Origin: Nemertoderma westbladi
Taxonomy: Eukaryota; Xenacoelomorpha; Nemertodermatida; Nemertodermatidae
Direction of reading: 5' to 3'
Assembly: GCA_032718475.1 (NCBI GenBank)
Contig: JAUCBJ010001669.1
Span: 1-31,722, forward strand
DNA length: 31,722 bases
Part shown: piece after piece, positions 9,212 through 20,250 of the stretch
Layout: each line of letters starts with the position of its first letter
How positions within the stretch are numbered: position 1 is the first letter of the stretch
Made by a program: the position numbers and the translations under genes
The notes under the pieces: model-generated
Told to the model about the DNA's origin: nothing
The model's input: the letters and a program-made list of their open reading frames with translations, nothing else
Databases searched by the model: none

Positions 9212-10130
9212 CTAAACTCTAAGGTGCCCCTTCTTCCAGTTGGCACACTGCCACTGCCCTCCTATATGTCCTCTTACTCTTTGCCACACCCTCTTCGCCA
9301 ATTCCACCTGACCAGGGATTGGCTCTCCCCCTTTCACCACCCCAAGGTTGGGTCTCTCCATCGTCTTCTTAACTAGCTCGTCTCCTGGCATCAAATCCCT
9401 GCTGCCCCCCGCCGGCAGAACGAACCGAAAGTGAAAGAACAGGCAGAACAGAAGGCACAACAGTAGTCCCGTCCCCCTCCATCCTGCCTTCCTTCTCGAC
9501 TTCCCCCTTGTCGGTATGCCTCCAACCCGGACCTGCGTCTCTTCCGGACACTCCTCTGGACACTCCTCCAGACACTCCTCTAGACACTCCTCCCGACACT
9601 CCTCCGGGCACTCCCCCGGAGTGTTGTCCTCCGGACACCTCGCCGTCCGCTCCGCTCCATCTCCATACCGATGCTTGTTGGGAAACCTACTCTCCTCTGC
9701 CCACTTTCTTACTGTCACCTCCCTATCTGGCTCTACTATCTCCTGTTTCTCCTCTTCGTCCTCTGCGCCTGCGGTGCCTGGTAACATGCACCCTGATGTC
9801 TCTGTCACACTGCATGGGATCTTAGTTTTAACTGGGCCGCTAAGCATCCACCCGAACGGCGTGAGGATCGCCGTCGGATCCCGCTGCCTGTCTTCGCCGA
9901 AGACCGTCTTCGTTCTCTCGTGGGCCGTCGGGCAGTCCATCCCTACTATAATGGACACCTTCCTAACGTCCACCTTTGGTATTGAGAAATCGATACCGTC
10001 CAGGAATCTATACTGCTCGACCTCAATGTTGGTTGGTCGCCTGGCGTTGATATTTATCGATTCTATGACGTGGATGGGGTCGATTGTCGCCCCATAGCCG
10101 CATCCCGGTGCAATCGCTGCTATCCTGCAC
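9212..10130 (-). pseudogene. Bel/Pao-like pol remnant: protease part fused to Pol C-terminus
   Basis: On the minus strand a frame is open from about 10125 to 9212. Its first part contains IPKVDVRKVSIIVGMD, followed by TAILTPFGWMLSGPV. This is the pattern of the second half of the aspartic protease domain of Bel/Pao Pol (usual consensus: a hydrophobic IG-D motif, then T-LGW-LSGP). The protease DSG catalytic motif is not seen. After a 12-bp minisatellite that encodes Glu-Cys-Pro-Glu-like repeats (9546-9617) the frame ends with AKRVWQRVRGHIGGQWQCAN, like the C-terminal domain that follows the Bel/Pao integrase. Reverse transcriptase, RNase H and the integrase core are missing, so this is an internally deleted derivative that could not transpose alone. 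A hydrophobic stretch (GLLLCLLFCLFFHF) is probably chance. Confidence 0.65.
9546..9617. repeat. 12-bp minisatellite, six units
   Basis: Six consecutive units near GGACACTCCTCC, differing at one or two bases each. It bridges the protease remnant and the Pol C-terminal remnant, where several kilobases of pol would normally lie. Confidence 0.85.
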
Positions 10131-10696
10131 TGCCCCGTCCTCGTCTCCAGGACTCCGCCTGCGTCAAGTTCTTACTTAATATTTCGTTACTATACATGCG
10201 CCGAAACTGTAGATATTCTTCCGGCCTACTCCCATCGAATTTAAATGGTTCCACAGGTGGTAACTCGATCCTAGTTTTTAACGCATCGATCAATGTGGCC
10301 ATTCCCATCGCTTGCGCTTCTAATGGGTTCGATGGATGTTGTATAGTTTCTCCTGTTGGGTGCGAATCCGTCCGTCCTATCTGTTGTTGTCCTTTGCGTC
10401 GGATATATCATTGGGGGTAACGGCCCCCTCCATATTTCCGTGTCGCATGATCTGTTCTCGTCCAAGGGGTTCGATGTTCTCGCTCCTATTGGGGTATATT
10501 GTTGATATTGTGATGGGGGAATGTCACCCTGTCCCCCTCCCACCGGTATGTTTGGTAGTGGGGTTGATGTTAATATATTGGGGCCCATACATCTATCTGC
10601 AATAATTCCCCCCTCCCCTGGATATATGTTGTGTCCCTGGAAATTATAGTCATGCTGCTGTACCGGTACCGATATTTTTATCGGAAAAGTCCACAT
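10131..10696 (-). pseudogene. Bel/Pao-like gag remnant
   Basis: Two overlapping minus-strand frames cover this piece. The first starts at the ATG at 10696 after in-frame stops and is Pro/Thr/Asn-rich. The second, ending at 10120, holds LPPVEPFKFDGSRPEEYLQF, resembling the 'LP-ELPKFDGD...F' opening of Bel/Pao Gag. A frameshift near 10280-10300 is needed to join them. Gag stops after about 60 residues of the recognisable part and passes directly into the protease remnant in another frame, so most of Gag has been deleted. No primer-binding site or 5' LTR was recognised upstream. Confidence 0.5.
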
Positions 10697-12057
10697 TTTT
10701 TATCACTAAAATTTGCAAGAAAGTGCATCTTTCGACTACTTTCTATCCCTAAATTTATGATAAAATTGCAAAATTCTAGCTCAGTCGACCGACAGGTGCT
10801 GCGTTATTAGTTCAAGACCTGATGGCAGGGAAATAATAAAACATGGGCAGTAAAACTTTAAAGTGCTAATTATGAAGAATTGAGAATTAATTTTATTTAT
10901 TAGTGGGGAATTATTTGTAGTTATGCTCTTAAACAAATACCAACCCAAAAAGAACAACCAAATTTTGACGTGGTGACATACTGAAAAGTACTGTACATAG
11001 TAAATGTATAGCATTGTAGAGCGAAATTTTATTTTTTTTTTCGACCGGAAACGAGTTTTATAAATATTGGCCGTAATAGATAAAAAAAAAGGATAAAGTT
11101 GTAGATAAAATAGTTGTTGATAAAAAAAAAACGTGTCAGAAATAACTTCTTGTCACTAATTTAATTTAACCGAAATTCAGATGGTCTGCCCTCGTGTATT
11201 GAATTTTGCATTCGATGGCATTTTAAGTGCAATTAATTCCTGCAAAATCTAAAACTCTCGGACAGCATAATTGAATTTGGGTAAAATAAAATTTGTAACA
11301 AAAAGTGCTTATTTCCGAGACTGTTCTCTTATCGAAGAAAATTACTTTCTCAGCAAGTCCAAATTTAGATCAGAAATATTATATCTTTGCACTAAGCCCA
11401 CACTTACGGTGTTTTATTTCTCAGCAAGTCCTGTAAAGATAAGTACCCTGCAAAACCTACAGCAAATAAATAACACCTTCCCACGATACAATCAAAATTG
11501 TTAAATGCCTACAGGGGCCAGACAGCCTTAAGGAGGCCAACTATAACCCCCACAGAATTGAAATTTTCGAAAATTTACACAATTTTTTGTAGTTTGATAG
11601 AACGGCTTTCATAAGGTGATGTCGGTTTTCAACATTGAATTATTTTTGACATCAAAACTGCACTTTTCAACAACATAATATATTGCTGATATTTATGCTC
11701 TCTGTTCTTTTTATCAGTTTGTCGATTTTGACTTTGTTTTGAAGTTATTTTTTACTCAATTGCCATCAAACATATACCAAAATGGTCAGCAACTTTAGGC
11801 CTACTACTATCGTTGGTTTTGTAAAACATGGCCATTTGGATCTTCTAGAACCGATTTTGTTACTGCTACACTTTGTCTATCACAAAATATTTGATTCCCA
11901 AAATATAGCCCGGACATACTAAAACCCCCATAAATGCTTTTTGCATGTCATGCCATGCTTTTTCTTTTAAAAGGGTTTGCGGAAAAATATCAATTTTCGG
12001 GCCATTTTTGGAAATTACTAAAATATGCCTTAGGGCCACCAGAGGCTTAATCCGGCA
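10697..12057. other. Non-coding, AT-rich, no gene seen
   Basis: No domain-bearing frame, RNA gene or clear repeat boundary was found. A search by eye for a duplicate of the 7.7-9.06 kb sequence, expected if this were the 5' LTR, was negative. Confidence 0.5.
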
Positions 12058-12874
12058 CTGATGATGGGGTGATGATAACTCCACCTACTGACTCCAGAAG
12101 TCGAGGAAATCCTTCCAAGTACCTAACTGATCTAGACTTTGCTGATGACTTAGGAGTACTCTCAGAATCACTAGAGGGAGCCCAACGGCTCCTCAGCTCA
12201 GCTCATTAGAACATGCTGCTTCTAGTGTTGGTCTTTTTATTAACTCCAGAAAGACCAAAATTTTGACAGTTAACTTTGAAAGTCCTCAGCAAGTCTCTGA
12301 TCGGATGAGCATAAGCTCAAAGGATGGTATGCTTGAGCATGTGGACGACTTCTGTTACCTGAGATCATGGATCCGGAAGTCAGATGAGGACCTTCGAATA
12401 CGTAAGGGAAAGCATTGGGCAGCCTTGAATATGCTTTGCAGGATTTGGAAGTCACCGAGAATTAATCGGAAACTTAAGGTCCGATTATTTAGAGCAGCAG
12501 TAGTTCCAGTACCTCTCTATGAGAGTCCATGTTGGGCTCTAACTGCTGAGGACACCAAATCTCTGGATGGCACATTCACAAGAATGCTACGCCGGGTACA
12601 TTGTGTCAAGTACAATGCACACATCTCCAACCAGACACTATATAACATTGGAGGTGTCTCATTGGTTCCCCCAAGCTTGACACTAGAACAAAATCGCCTC
12701 CGCTTTGCAGGACATTGCTTTCACCGTGAGGACCAGCCAGTGCATAAACTTATACTTTGGCAGCCTCATGGACTGAATAAGCATGGTGGACAGCCCATGA
12801 CTTTCTTGAGACGCATCTTAAAGGACACTGGCCTTGAAGAAGCGGATGATCTAGCAAATGTCATGGAGACATAA
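12058..12874 (+). mobile_element. LINE 3' half: RT FADD box to near the Pol C-terminus
   Basis: The fragment starts at TGATGATGGGG near 12059 and enters the reverse transcriptase at LDFADDL; the FADD codons, holding the two metal-binding aspartates of motif C, are at 12138-12149. One frameshift lies near 12205; from there a single open frame of about 220 codons runs to TAA at 12872. It carries FCYLRSWIRKSDEDLRIRKG and KVRLFRAAVVPVPLYESPCW, the thumb and connection region after the palm, and a C-terminal RLRFAGHCFHR. The family usually continues about 20 residues past VMET, so the 3' end is cut by the ATTTAAATC-rich element. The frame is unusually intact for a fragment. The clade within APE-type LINEs is not assigned. 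Confidence 0.85.
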
Positions 12875-12942
12875 AAAAAATCAGATTTTTTTTATTTAAA
12901 TCAGATTTATTTGATTTAAATCAGATTTTTTTCATTTAAATC

Positions 12943-13325
12943 GGGTGACTAAAAAGCAAAGACCCAAATAACAAAGACCTGTATGAAACACATGTGTTAA
13001 CTTTCGTTTAATGTTTTGGTTCCCCAAACACGCCTCTGTAACCTGCTCCTTTACTAACCTGCTCCTGTAAATGGCAATGGGACCTAACGCTATATGGCAA
13101 TGGGACCTAATCCCCTTTAGGACGTAACGCGACTTTATATCTTTGTTTTGTACAGGTGCCAAAGAGCGTTAGGTTACATTGCATTTAAAGGAACAGGTTA
13201 GTAAAGGAGCATGTTACAGAGGCTTGTTGGGGGAACCAAAACAATAAACGAAAGTTAACACATGTTTCAAAGATTTATGCAGGTCTTTATTATTTAGGTC
13301 TTTGGTCTTTGTTTTGTAGTCACCC
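12943..13325. mobile_element. 383-bp foldback MITE with long inverted arms
   Basis: The left end GGGTGACTAAAAAGCAAAGA and the right end (read inverted) GGGTGACTACAAAACAAAGA begin arms of about 150 bases that run to CCTAACGCT. The element is flanked by ATTTAAATC (12934-12942 and 13326-13334), a candidate 9-bp target duplication, though the host sequence is itself made of that word. Each arm contains the AACCAAAACAATAAACG core and the GTAACCTGCTCCTTTACTAA block seen elsewhere in the window. There is no coding capacity. Confidence 0.8.
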
Positions 13326-13427
13326 ATTTAAATCACTTTTTTCTTATTTAAATAAGATTTTTTTATTTAAATCAGATTTTATATTTAAACAATCGGAAGA
13401 CTTCTGGCTTCATCAATGCACTAATGT

Positions 13428-13808
13428 TTAAAAAAAAACCGAAAAACCGGGATCCCAGCGAAATATCGAATCCCGATTCCGACTTTTTTGAAACGGGATC
13501 CCAAAGTTTAAATAGTTAAATAAATTTGTTGAACATCTAAAAAAAAAGTTCCAGCAGAACGGAAATGTTTTGATTATATCTAATTTTTATTTCAGTAAAC
13601 CATCCAGTAATCAATTATAAGATAATTTTAATATAAATTTATCTTACTAATATTTCAGAAGTGTAAAATAAAGTGAGTGTTACTGAAAACCTGCCTCATA
13701 TACTATTAACTTTGATGAATTTAATCCAAAATTGCAATACCGATCCAGTAAAACGGGATCTCGAGAGGAATAATCCCGGTCCCGATCCCGGAAATCCCGA
13801 AAAGTCTG
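13428..13808 (+). repeat. GGGATCCC-ended repeat, copy A
   Basis: Ends carry CCGGGATCCC/ACGGGATC motifs and GATCCCGG clusters. The body shares AGCAGAACGGAAATGTTTTG, ATCTTACTAAT, AAGTGAGTGTTAC and CATATACTATTAACTTTGA with the reverse complement of 19556-19877. It is probably a non-autonomous DNA element; termini are not exact. Confidence 0.7.
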
Positions 13809-14125
13809 AATTCGAATATAAACTAAATAAACAACAAACTGAATAGAACTCTAAAGTAGAACTTAATTAATGGACCTGTGAATACTGCATGGTATTGGAA
13901 ATGCGAGATGATACTGTATTTTCATGTAAGTATTTAGGTAATTTGAATCATTTATTAATAATCAGTAATGCAATGTTTATCCTGGCCTTAAAGCATGATT
14001 GATAAAATTCATGATTTTAAAAAAAATCAAAACTATCTGATTTTTTTCTATTTTTATATGTGATTTAAATCATGATTTAAATCAATGATTTAAATCAAAT
14101 GATTTAATTCAAACAACCTTGCATG

Positions 14126-15015
14126 GGTGATAGGGAGTTGTGGCGGCGCAATTTTGTCGACAAGCCGGCACAGCATTTTTAAAAATGCAGCTGCAATGCA
14201 GCATGCCGATCCTAGCTAGTTGGCATTCGGGATACCTGATTTTTCATTTATCAGAAAAACTTGTCAAAGATTACAGTAGTGACGATATGAAACTTGGTTT
14301 TAAAAATTTCAGATCAGTTTATAGGTCTATTTATTGCAAGGGAATGTTATATTAAATTTGGTAATGGATCATCATTTTACAGTAACGGATTCAAAACAAA
14401 ACTTGGGAAAAAGACTCCTGGGAAAATTCTAAGAGATACAAAATGTCAAAATTGCCGTAGCTCCTATATAATAATTCAAGGCTATTCATTTGAATCAGTG
14501 CAATGAGATGAGTCATATTTCAGTTAATGATGCAACTAATGCTTCATATTTTTCATCAAAATTATTATTATACAGTATATCTTGTGTTTTATCAGTGTCC
14601 ACGATATATTAGTTAGGTGCGGCTCCAATTCTTGGACTGTGTTAATTTATTTTCCCCCGGCACGTTAGAATTATCCGGATTGGTTTTGAAACGTTGCTTT
14701 AATATGAGAATTTCACTATGACTCCTTTCATTATCTTTTCATAAGATCAAAATTTCTAAAATGATCGCATAATTAATATTTTATATTTAATTTCTCCTAC
14801 GCGGATAGAATTCACTCAAGGGAATTATTTATGTGGGTTTAAGTTACTCTGAGCAGCCTATCATTATAGTGAATTTTAATTGTTTTGAATTTTAACAATT
14901 GTTAATTATTAATCTGACGCATATTATATTTATTGTTTCACTAACTAATTTAACCAATTTACAACCCAAATTAAATTTGCCATAGTTTGAGTTTGTGTTT
15001 TATGTATTTTATTAT
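14126..15015. other. Non-coding, no feature recognised
   Basis: AT-rich sequence without a supported gene. The short frames at 14140-14506 have no recognisable motif. Confidence 0.4.
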
Positions 15016-15383
15016 ATCTCAACAATAGACGAAACGAGGAAATAGTCTATCTATGTGTAAGTTTTCCATTTCACAATTCTTATTCGTTTCAGTCTGGGAA
15101 TAAATTTCGGTTTGCCTATGTTTCATTAGACTAGTTGTCAATGTCCAGGTAAGAAACCATTAGGTTTCCATGACAATACAAAATTATCGGGTTAGGACTT
15201 TGTATAAAGTACTTTCAAAAGAAAGTATAAGTTAGGACTTTAGCGCTCCCGGAGTTTATGCAAACGGTTTTATTTTTGTGTTCGATGTGAAATTGGTTAT
15301 TTGCGAAACTGGGGGGTATTCGCAATCAATATTTTCGGTCTTACAATCATTTAGCACTTAGTACAAATTGAATATACGTGTGA
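15016..15383 (+). repeat. Diverged direct repeat, copy A
   Basis: Shares with 16117-16530 the ordered blocks ATCTCAACAAT, ATGTCCAGGTAAGAAACCAT, TTATCGGGTTAGGACTTTGT, TTTAGCGC, AGTTTATGCAAA, GGGGTATTCGCAAT and CATTTAGCACTT. Copy B has extra sequence in places. It is either an old segmental duplication or the paired long repeats of a vanished element; the 730-base interval has no coding signal. Confidence 0.75.
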
Positions 15384-15740
15384 TTGACTAACCAACGAAA
15401 ATTAAAATAACACGAGAGAAAGTAAAAAACATTATTGATAATAGGAAAAAAAATTAAAATATAGCAGACAATAAAAGTCAGAAAAACCGACGTAATGATT
15501 TATGTAAAGGAACTTTCATATTTTACCGATTTATAACTGATGTTACACGAATAATGATTGAATTGTATTATTTTTTCCTGCAAATATTGTAAATTGATAA
15601 AAGTGAAACTATAACTATTTTACATGATTGTGTGAAAGGTTTCACATAAGCAGTATTTATGTACCGAGCGAGGGTGGCGAGGGATGTTTCCATAAATATA
15701 CAAGGGTCATTCATTCATAAACGTTGACAGTGCCCTTTTC

Positions 15741-15760
15741 ACAAAATGGTGCCATTTTGT
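15741..15760. repeat. 9-bp perfect palindrome
   Basis: ACAAAATGG and CCATTTTGT face each other across two bases, in the interval between the direct repeats. Its role is unknown. Confidence 0.5.
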
Positions 15761-16116
15761 TAAATTATGTCAATTTAAGGGCGTTCTGAATGCTTAATTA
15801 TTAGCATTAATATTATCAGTAATGGGAAATACTATCAATATTTGTTATAGAAGTTTATTGTTACTAAGTTAGTGATTATTACTTAGCTGCGTTACGAGGA
15901 TATCACCACATCGAGAAGTTGTTAATTTTCATAAAAATAGCGCACGTTTGGTACGCCTATAATGCACTAATTATTGCAATTTACCTGCTATAAAAGAAAA
16001 GGCAACTTTGTGGAATAAAATTACGCATTATCTATATAAAAACAAATAGAGTTTTCTCTTTAACCATAAAATTGTTTCACTAATATTTTCACAAATTTAG
16101 AACCTCAATTTGGGGT

Positions 16117-16530
16117 ATCTCAACAATTAGACCGGATGAATTTTGAAATAACGATTGTCAATATATCTAGGTATTTCCATTTCATGGCAATCACTCACTA
16201 CATAATATGTCGCCTGTGCATTAAATTGAAATACATTGTATGGATGTCCAGGTAAGAAACCATTACGTTTCCATGACAATACACAGTTATCGGGTTAGGA
16301 CTTTGTATAGAGTACTTTCAAAGACTATCTAAAAGTAATAAGTTAAGACTTTAGCGCCCCCGCAGTTTATGCAAAACGCTTTTATTATTAGGTTATACGT
16401 GTACAATTGGCTATTCGCGAAACGGAGGGGTATTCGCAATTAACATTCATCGAGTTAGCGTATTAGGGTATTTGCGGTCTTATATTCATTTAGCACTTGG
16501 TAGTTGGTACAAATGGAATGTAAGTGTAAG
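16117..16530 (+). repeat. Diverged direct repeat, copy B
   Basis: Second copy of the repeat at 15016-15383, same orientation. It differs by small insertions, including GAGTTAGCGTATTAGGGTAT near 16454, and ends near GGTACAAATGGAATGTAAG. Confidence 0.75.
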
Positions 16531-17319
16531 AAGTGTGTTTGTAAGTTAGCATTATGGCCATTCCATACTCTTGAGTGTTTAAGTGTGTTTGAAAAGTACC
16601 AGTTCCCATAATGCCGCTAAGGGGAGCCAAGTTTTTCATACACATGACACACTGGACTGCAAAAGTGGTAAAATGCTAACTTGTGGGAAATGGTCTAAAA
16701 AACGTTTTGACAAAGTTTCAGATTGCAAGGACCACGAGTTAGCACTTTGAGTTAGCACTTTGGAAAAGTTAGCACAATAGCGGAAAAAGAGCTTGCAAAG
16801 TTAGCCCTTTGGTATATTTGCCAACACACACACACACACACCTACACACACCCCCACACACACACACACACACACATACATATTCCGAAATGTTGATCCA
16901 ATCGACGGTAAAAAAACTGAACATATACAAAAAAACCATATAAATTTCAGGGTCTTCAAACTCGGTAAAAAGGGCTCCTTACCGCAACGTTTGCTTTGCG
17001 TTTCTATTTTATTATATCAAGTTTACTAATTTTAAAAGTTTATAATAGTAAATATTTACATAAATAACCTCATATCAATTGATAAAATAGTACCGGTAAT
17101 AAAACGATTTGAACTAAAAATAAGATTGTGACTTTGTGTTTTGTCAATTTCATTATCAACTATATATGTTTTATATTGAACGCAATCTGTGAACCATTTA
17201 AAAAAAAAGTCAGTGGACATTTTTACTTATCTAGGCATTTTGTAGTACATGAGATTTGTCGAAAGTTTTTTTTTACTCCTATAAAGAAGGCAGGGCAGAT
17301 AGCTATTTTAAGATTTGGA
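16531..17319. other. Non-coding, with GTTAGCACTTTG repeats and a CA tract
   Basis: GTTAGCA(C/T) recurs several times between 16548 and 16810. An interrupted (CA)n microsatellite lies at about 16823-16878. No gene is seen. Confidence 0.55.
16823..16878. repeat. (CA)n microsatellite
   Basis: Imperfect dinucleotide run, interrupted by CCTA and CCCCC. A shorter CA run lies near 4493-4508. Confidence 0.9.
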
Positions 17320-17430
17320 TGAGTAGGGGCGCAATAAAATTTAAAATCCCGATCCCCGATCCCGACAGTTGCAATTCCGATCCCGAAACCAGAAAATTGT
17401 GGATCCCACCTGTTGCAACACTAATCTACA
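17320..17430. repeat. Fragment of the GATCCCG-type element family
   Basis: Clustered GATCCC/GATCCCG words and an end-like TGTTGCAACACTAA resemble the termini of the repeats at 13428 and 19556. No matching second end was found. Confidence 0.4.
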
Positions 17431-17439
17431 CCATGTCCG

Positions 17440-17545
17440 GAATTTAGACTCGTATGTCAGTGACATCCCCCAACCCCCCAAACTTGTCTACAAATCTTCA
17501 AGAGATTGATGAGATTTGAAACAGTTAGTTTCACCTCCCTCTTAC
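17440..17545 (-). repeat. Dispersed repeat, copy B
   Basis: The reverse complement is related to 7720-7810 (GGAGGTGAAACT, CTGTTTCAAAT, AAGATTTGTAGA, then a G run and GGATGTC). Confidence 0.55.
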
Positions 17546-17819
17546 TTACTGGGTGAGCCAGAATTTTATATTTACTAATAATAAAATAAATCTGCAAAAA
17601 AAGTTAGTCCATTATGTAATTCCATTTCTACTTAATTAAATTTTATGAAATAAACAGTTTTAGGTAGAGATTTTCATCAGGAATCTGGTAAACCATATTT
17701 GATAAATCCTTCCTTCCGTAATGTTGATATCATTAATTAAATATAACTTCGAATTATAAAAATCCACTAAATGGGGGGGGGGCTACAGTAAGGCCTACTG
17801 TTTTGAAAGTCAACATTGG

Positions 17820-18047
17820 GGGGGAAACTGGAAGCAAAACCCGCCTTGGTGAATTAATATCCCGCCGCAATGTTAAATTCTCAATTTAGGGGAAAGGAAC
17901 AGGTTACAGTGGCACATTATTTTAACCAAAATAGTAAACTAAACACAATAGAACAGGTTCAAGTTTTATTTTTGAGAATAATCATCTGACATTTGCGTCC
18001 AATTTCCCCTGAAGAGGGATGAATTTTTATTGCGTCCAGTTTCCCCC
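17820..18047. mobile_element. 228-bp MITE, copy 1 (GGGGGAAACTGG ends)
   Basis: The left end GGGGGAAACTGGAAGCAA and the right end TTGCGTCCAGTTTCCCCC are inverted copies with one mismatch. The interior contains AGGAACAGGTTACAGTGGCA, AACCAAAATAGTAAAC and TTTTTGAGAATAATCA. A near-identical copy lies at 31277-31488. It has no coding capacity, and no clear target duplication could be read. Confidence 0.85.
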
Positions 18048-18713
18048 ATATCTGCCTAAAAGAGAACTAAAGTGTAAGAAACATTTTCGGTGGAATATAT
18101 TGAATTTAAATAATTCAATTTTAATAATAAAATGGCTTTAGGCCCTTTGACTATAAAAGCTGAACAGAACCCAACAAAATGGAAACAGTGTAAGAAAGTA
18201 ACTGCATTTGCTCGTTATTATTACTTTCAATCACTAAATTAGTGAAATAAAGTCTTTATATATAGTCTCATTATAGAAAATATTTCTATATTTATTTATT
18301 ATTTATTATTATTTATTCTTCTAAGATATTTATAAAATTTCTGATAGAAAGTGCAGCTGGTTGCTCAGACGGCAGATCGCAGAATAGTTCAATCTCGGAC
18401 AAATTGAAATAAATGACAAAATATGTAAAAAAAAATATATTTTGTCTTCCTTTCGACACTTTTTTCTTAATCGAAGAATATTTATTTCACAGTTAATGAA
18501 TCAAAACAATGAGAAAGTTATAACAATACATACATATACGGTAATTACTTGTAAAAATTATATATCAAAAATATTCAATTAATTTGTTATTCAGCTAAAT
18601 TTATAAAATATTATTAAAAATATTCGAAAATACAGTCAATACCGGTACCATAATATAGTATCAAATTACCATTGAAATGAAATCTACTGTAAATGAAATA
18701 TTATATAATACGT
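18048..18713. other. AT-rich non-coding sequence
   Basis: No gene, RNA or repeat boundary is supported. Confidence 0.45.
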
Positions 18714-19555
18714 TAGGGATGTCCCGGAATCGATATTTTGATTCCGCCCGGAACCGGAATTCATCATGCCGAAATATTCCGGCCGGAACCGGAATTTTGT
18801 ATAATTCGTGAAATACACTGTTAAAATGACCCATGAAACTTTATAATTTTTTAAATTTTTTGTGAAATGAATTAATTTTTTAATTTCGAAAGCCAAGTTT
18901 ACTTTAGATCAATCAGCACCTTGAGGGAATTAAGGTGGGTCGAGAGTGGCATGGCCGGTTGCGGCCTATTATGGGGGCGGGAGGTGGCTACTTCGACCTT
19001 AAACGACAGTGGCATGTCATTCGAACCAAAACAACAAACGAGAGTTAATAGTACGTTTTACAGATTAATTGTAATAAAAATGGCTGTGAATAAATAGATT
19101 TATGGTAAGAAATGGCTTTGCTGTAAATATAAATAAACCTACTGTATTAAGCAGCACCTACGACGCAGGAAATAATGATGCATGACCTAACGGCCACACT
19201 TGCAGGACCTAAAGACGCAGGACCTGTACGTAGTGTAATAACGTTTTATGATTGTTTTAGGTTATGTTTTAGGTGTTTGTGTAATATTGTATTTGTAACC
19301 AAGTAACATAAAGGACACCCTTGGGAATAAGCTGCAAAGCTTTATGGGTAATCCCATATGTTATGTTGGACAATACCAATATTAATATTATTATAAATTC
19401 AAAGTAAAATAATGAAAAATCAATGCAAAAAATGTCATATTATAATAAGCAAATTGTAAAACCACTCATTAAGGCCTTTGCTCCACTGGTAAGTCTTATG
19501 TCGTAAGTCAAAATATATTATGGAACACTAAGTGTTTTAAACGAGATCAGACATG

Positions 19556-19877
19556 TCGGGATCGGGTTTATCACTCTCGGGTAATCCGATAAATACATTA
19601 TAGAAATTCATTATAATTCCTCAAAGTTAATAGTATATGCCGCAGGTTTTGGGTAACACTCACTTGATTAGTAAGATAAAGTTATATAAAATTACTTAGC
19701 AATTGATTACTGTTTTCTGACATAAACAATTCGAAATGATCAAAACATTTCCGTTCTGCTGAACTATTTATCAGATATTCAACAATTTTACATAACTTTA
19801 TTCTTCGGGATCTTCGTCCAAAAATGTCAGATCGTGACCGGGGTTGCATTTTATGCCGGGATCCCGTTTAAACACTA
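19556..19877 (-). repeat. GGGATCCC-ended repeat, copy B, nested in the hAT-like element
   Basis: The reverse complement of this interval is collinear with 13428-13808. It ends at GTTTAAACGGGATCCCGGCA on one side and CCCGATCCCGACATGTC on the other. It is flanked by inverted copies of CTCCACTGGTAAGTC-like sequence (19481-19515 and 20050-20085). Confidence 0.7.
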
Positions 19878-20250
19878 AAACAGATTGCTTTGAATGGGAG
19901 CGTCTCCACTGGTAAATCCCAAGCTACGACCTATGAGCCGAAAGTTTATGTCCAATGTTCCGTCTTTTGACATACTGTACGACTCATTAGTTATATCAGG
20001 CAAGCGGCCTTTACTTTGGGTAGAAATATGAGACTCATTTTTTAACAAATTACTTTTTGACTTATGTGTTACCAGTGGAGCAAGGGAGCTGTAATCATTG
20101 TGAAAACACTGTGACATTCTGACTCAGACTCAGACACAATCTAAAAATGACCCCGATTTTTGGGAAATGTATTACATACCCATCAAGACAGAATTCACTT
20201 TAAAAAAACGGGGTAGCAGTAAATTTTCCCACGTTACAGGTTCGTAAGGT

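Larger units (their letters stand above)
12875..14125. mobile_element. Inverted-repeat element bounded by ATTTAAATC arrays (candidate)
   Basis: Arrays of ATTTAAATCAGATTTTTT-type sequence occur at 12880-12942 and 13326-13385, and inverted GATTTAAATCA arrays at 14060-14110. Such palindromic arrays at both sides suggest the two ends of one non-autonomous transposon that has taken further insertions. It breaks the LINE at 12873. Precise termini and target duplications could not be fixed, and no transposase is present. Confidence 0.45.

Noticed and set aside
9508-10097. Plus-strand frames with DTPPDTP and SSGHSSRH repeats
   Set aside because: They are the antisense of the Bel/Pao-like remnant and its 12-bp minisatellite.
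16823-16878. Telomere-like or regulatory CA array
   Set aside because: An ordinary interrupted CA microsatellite.
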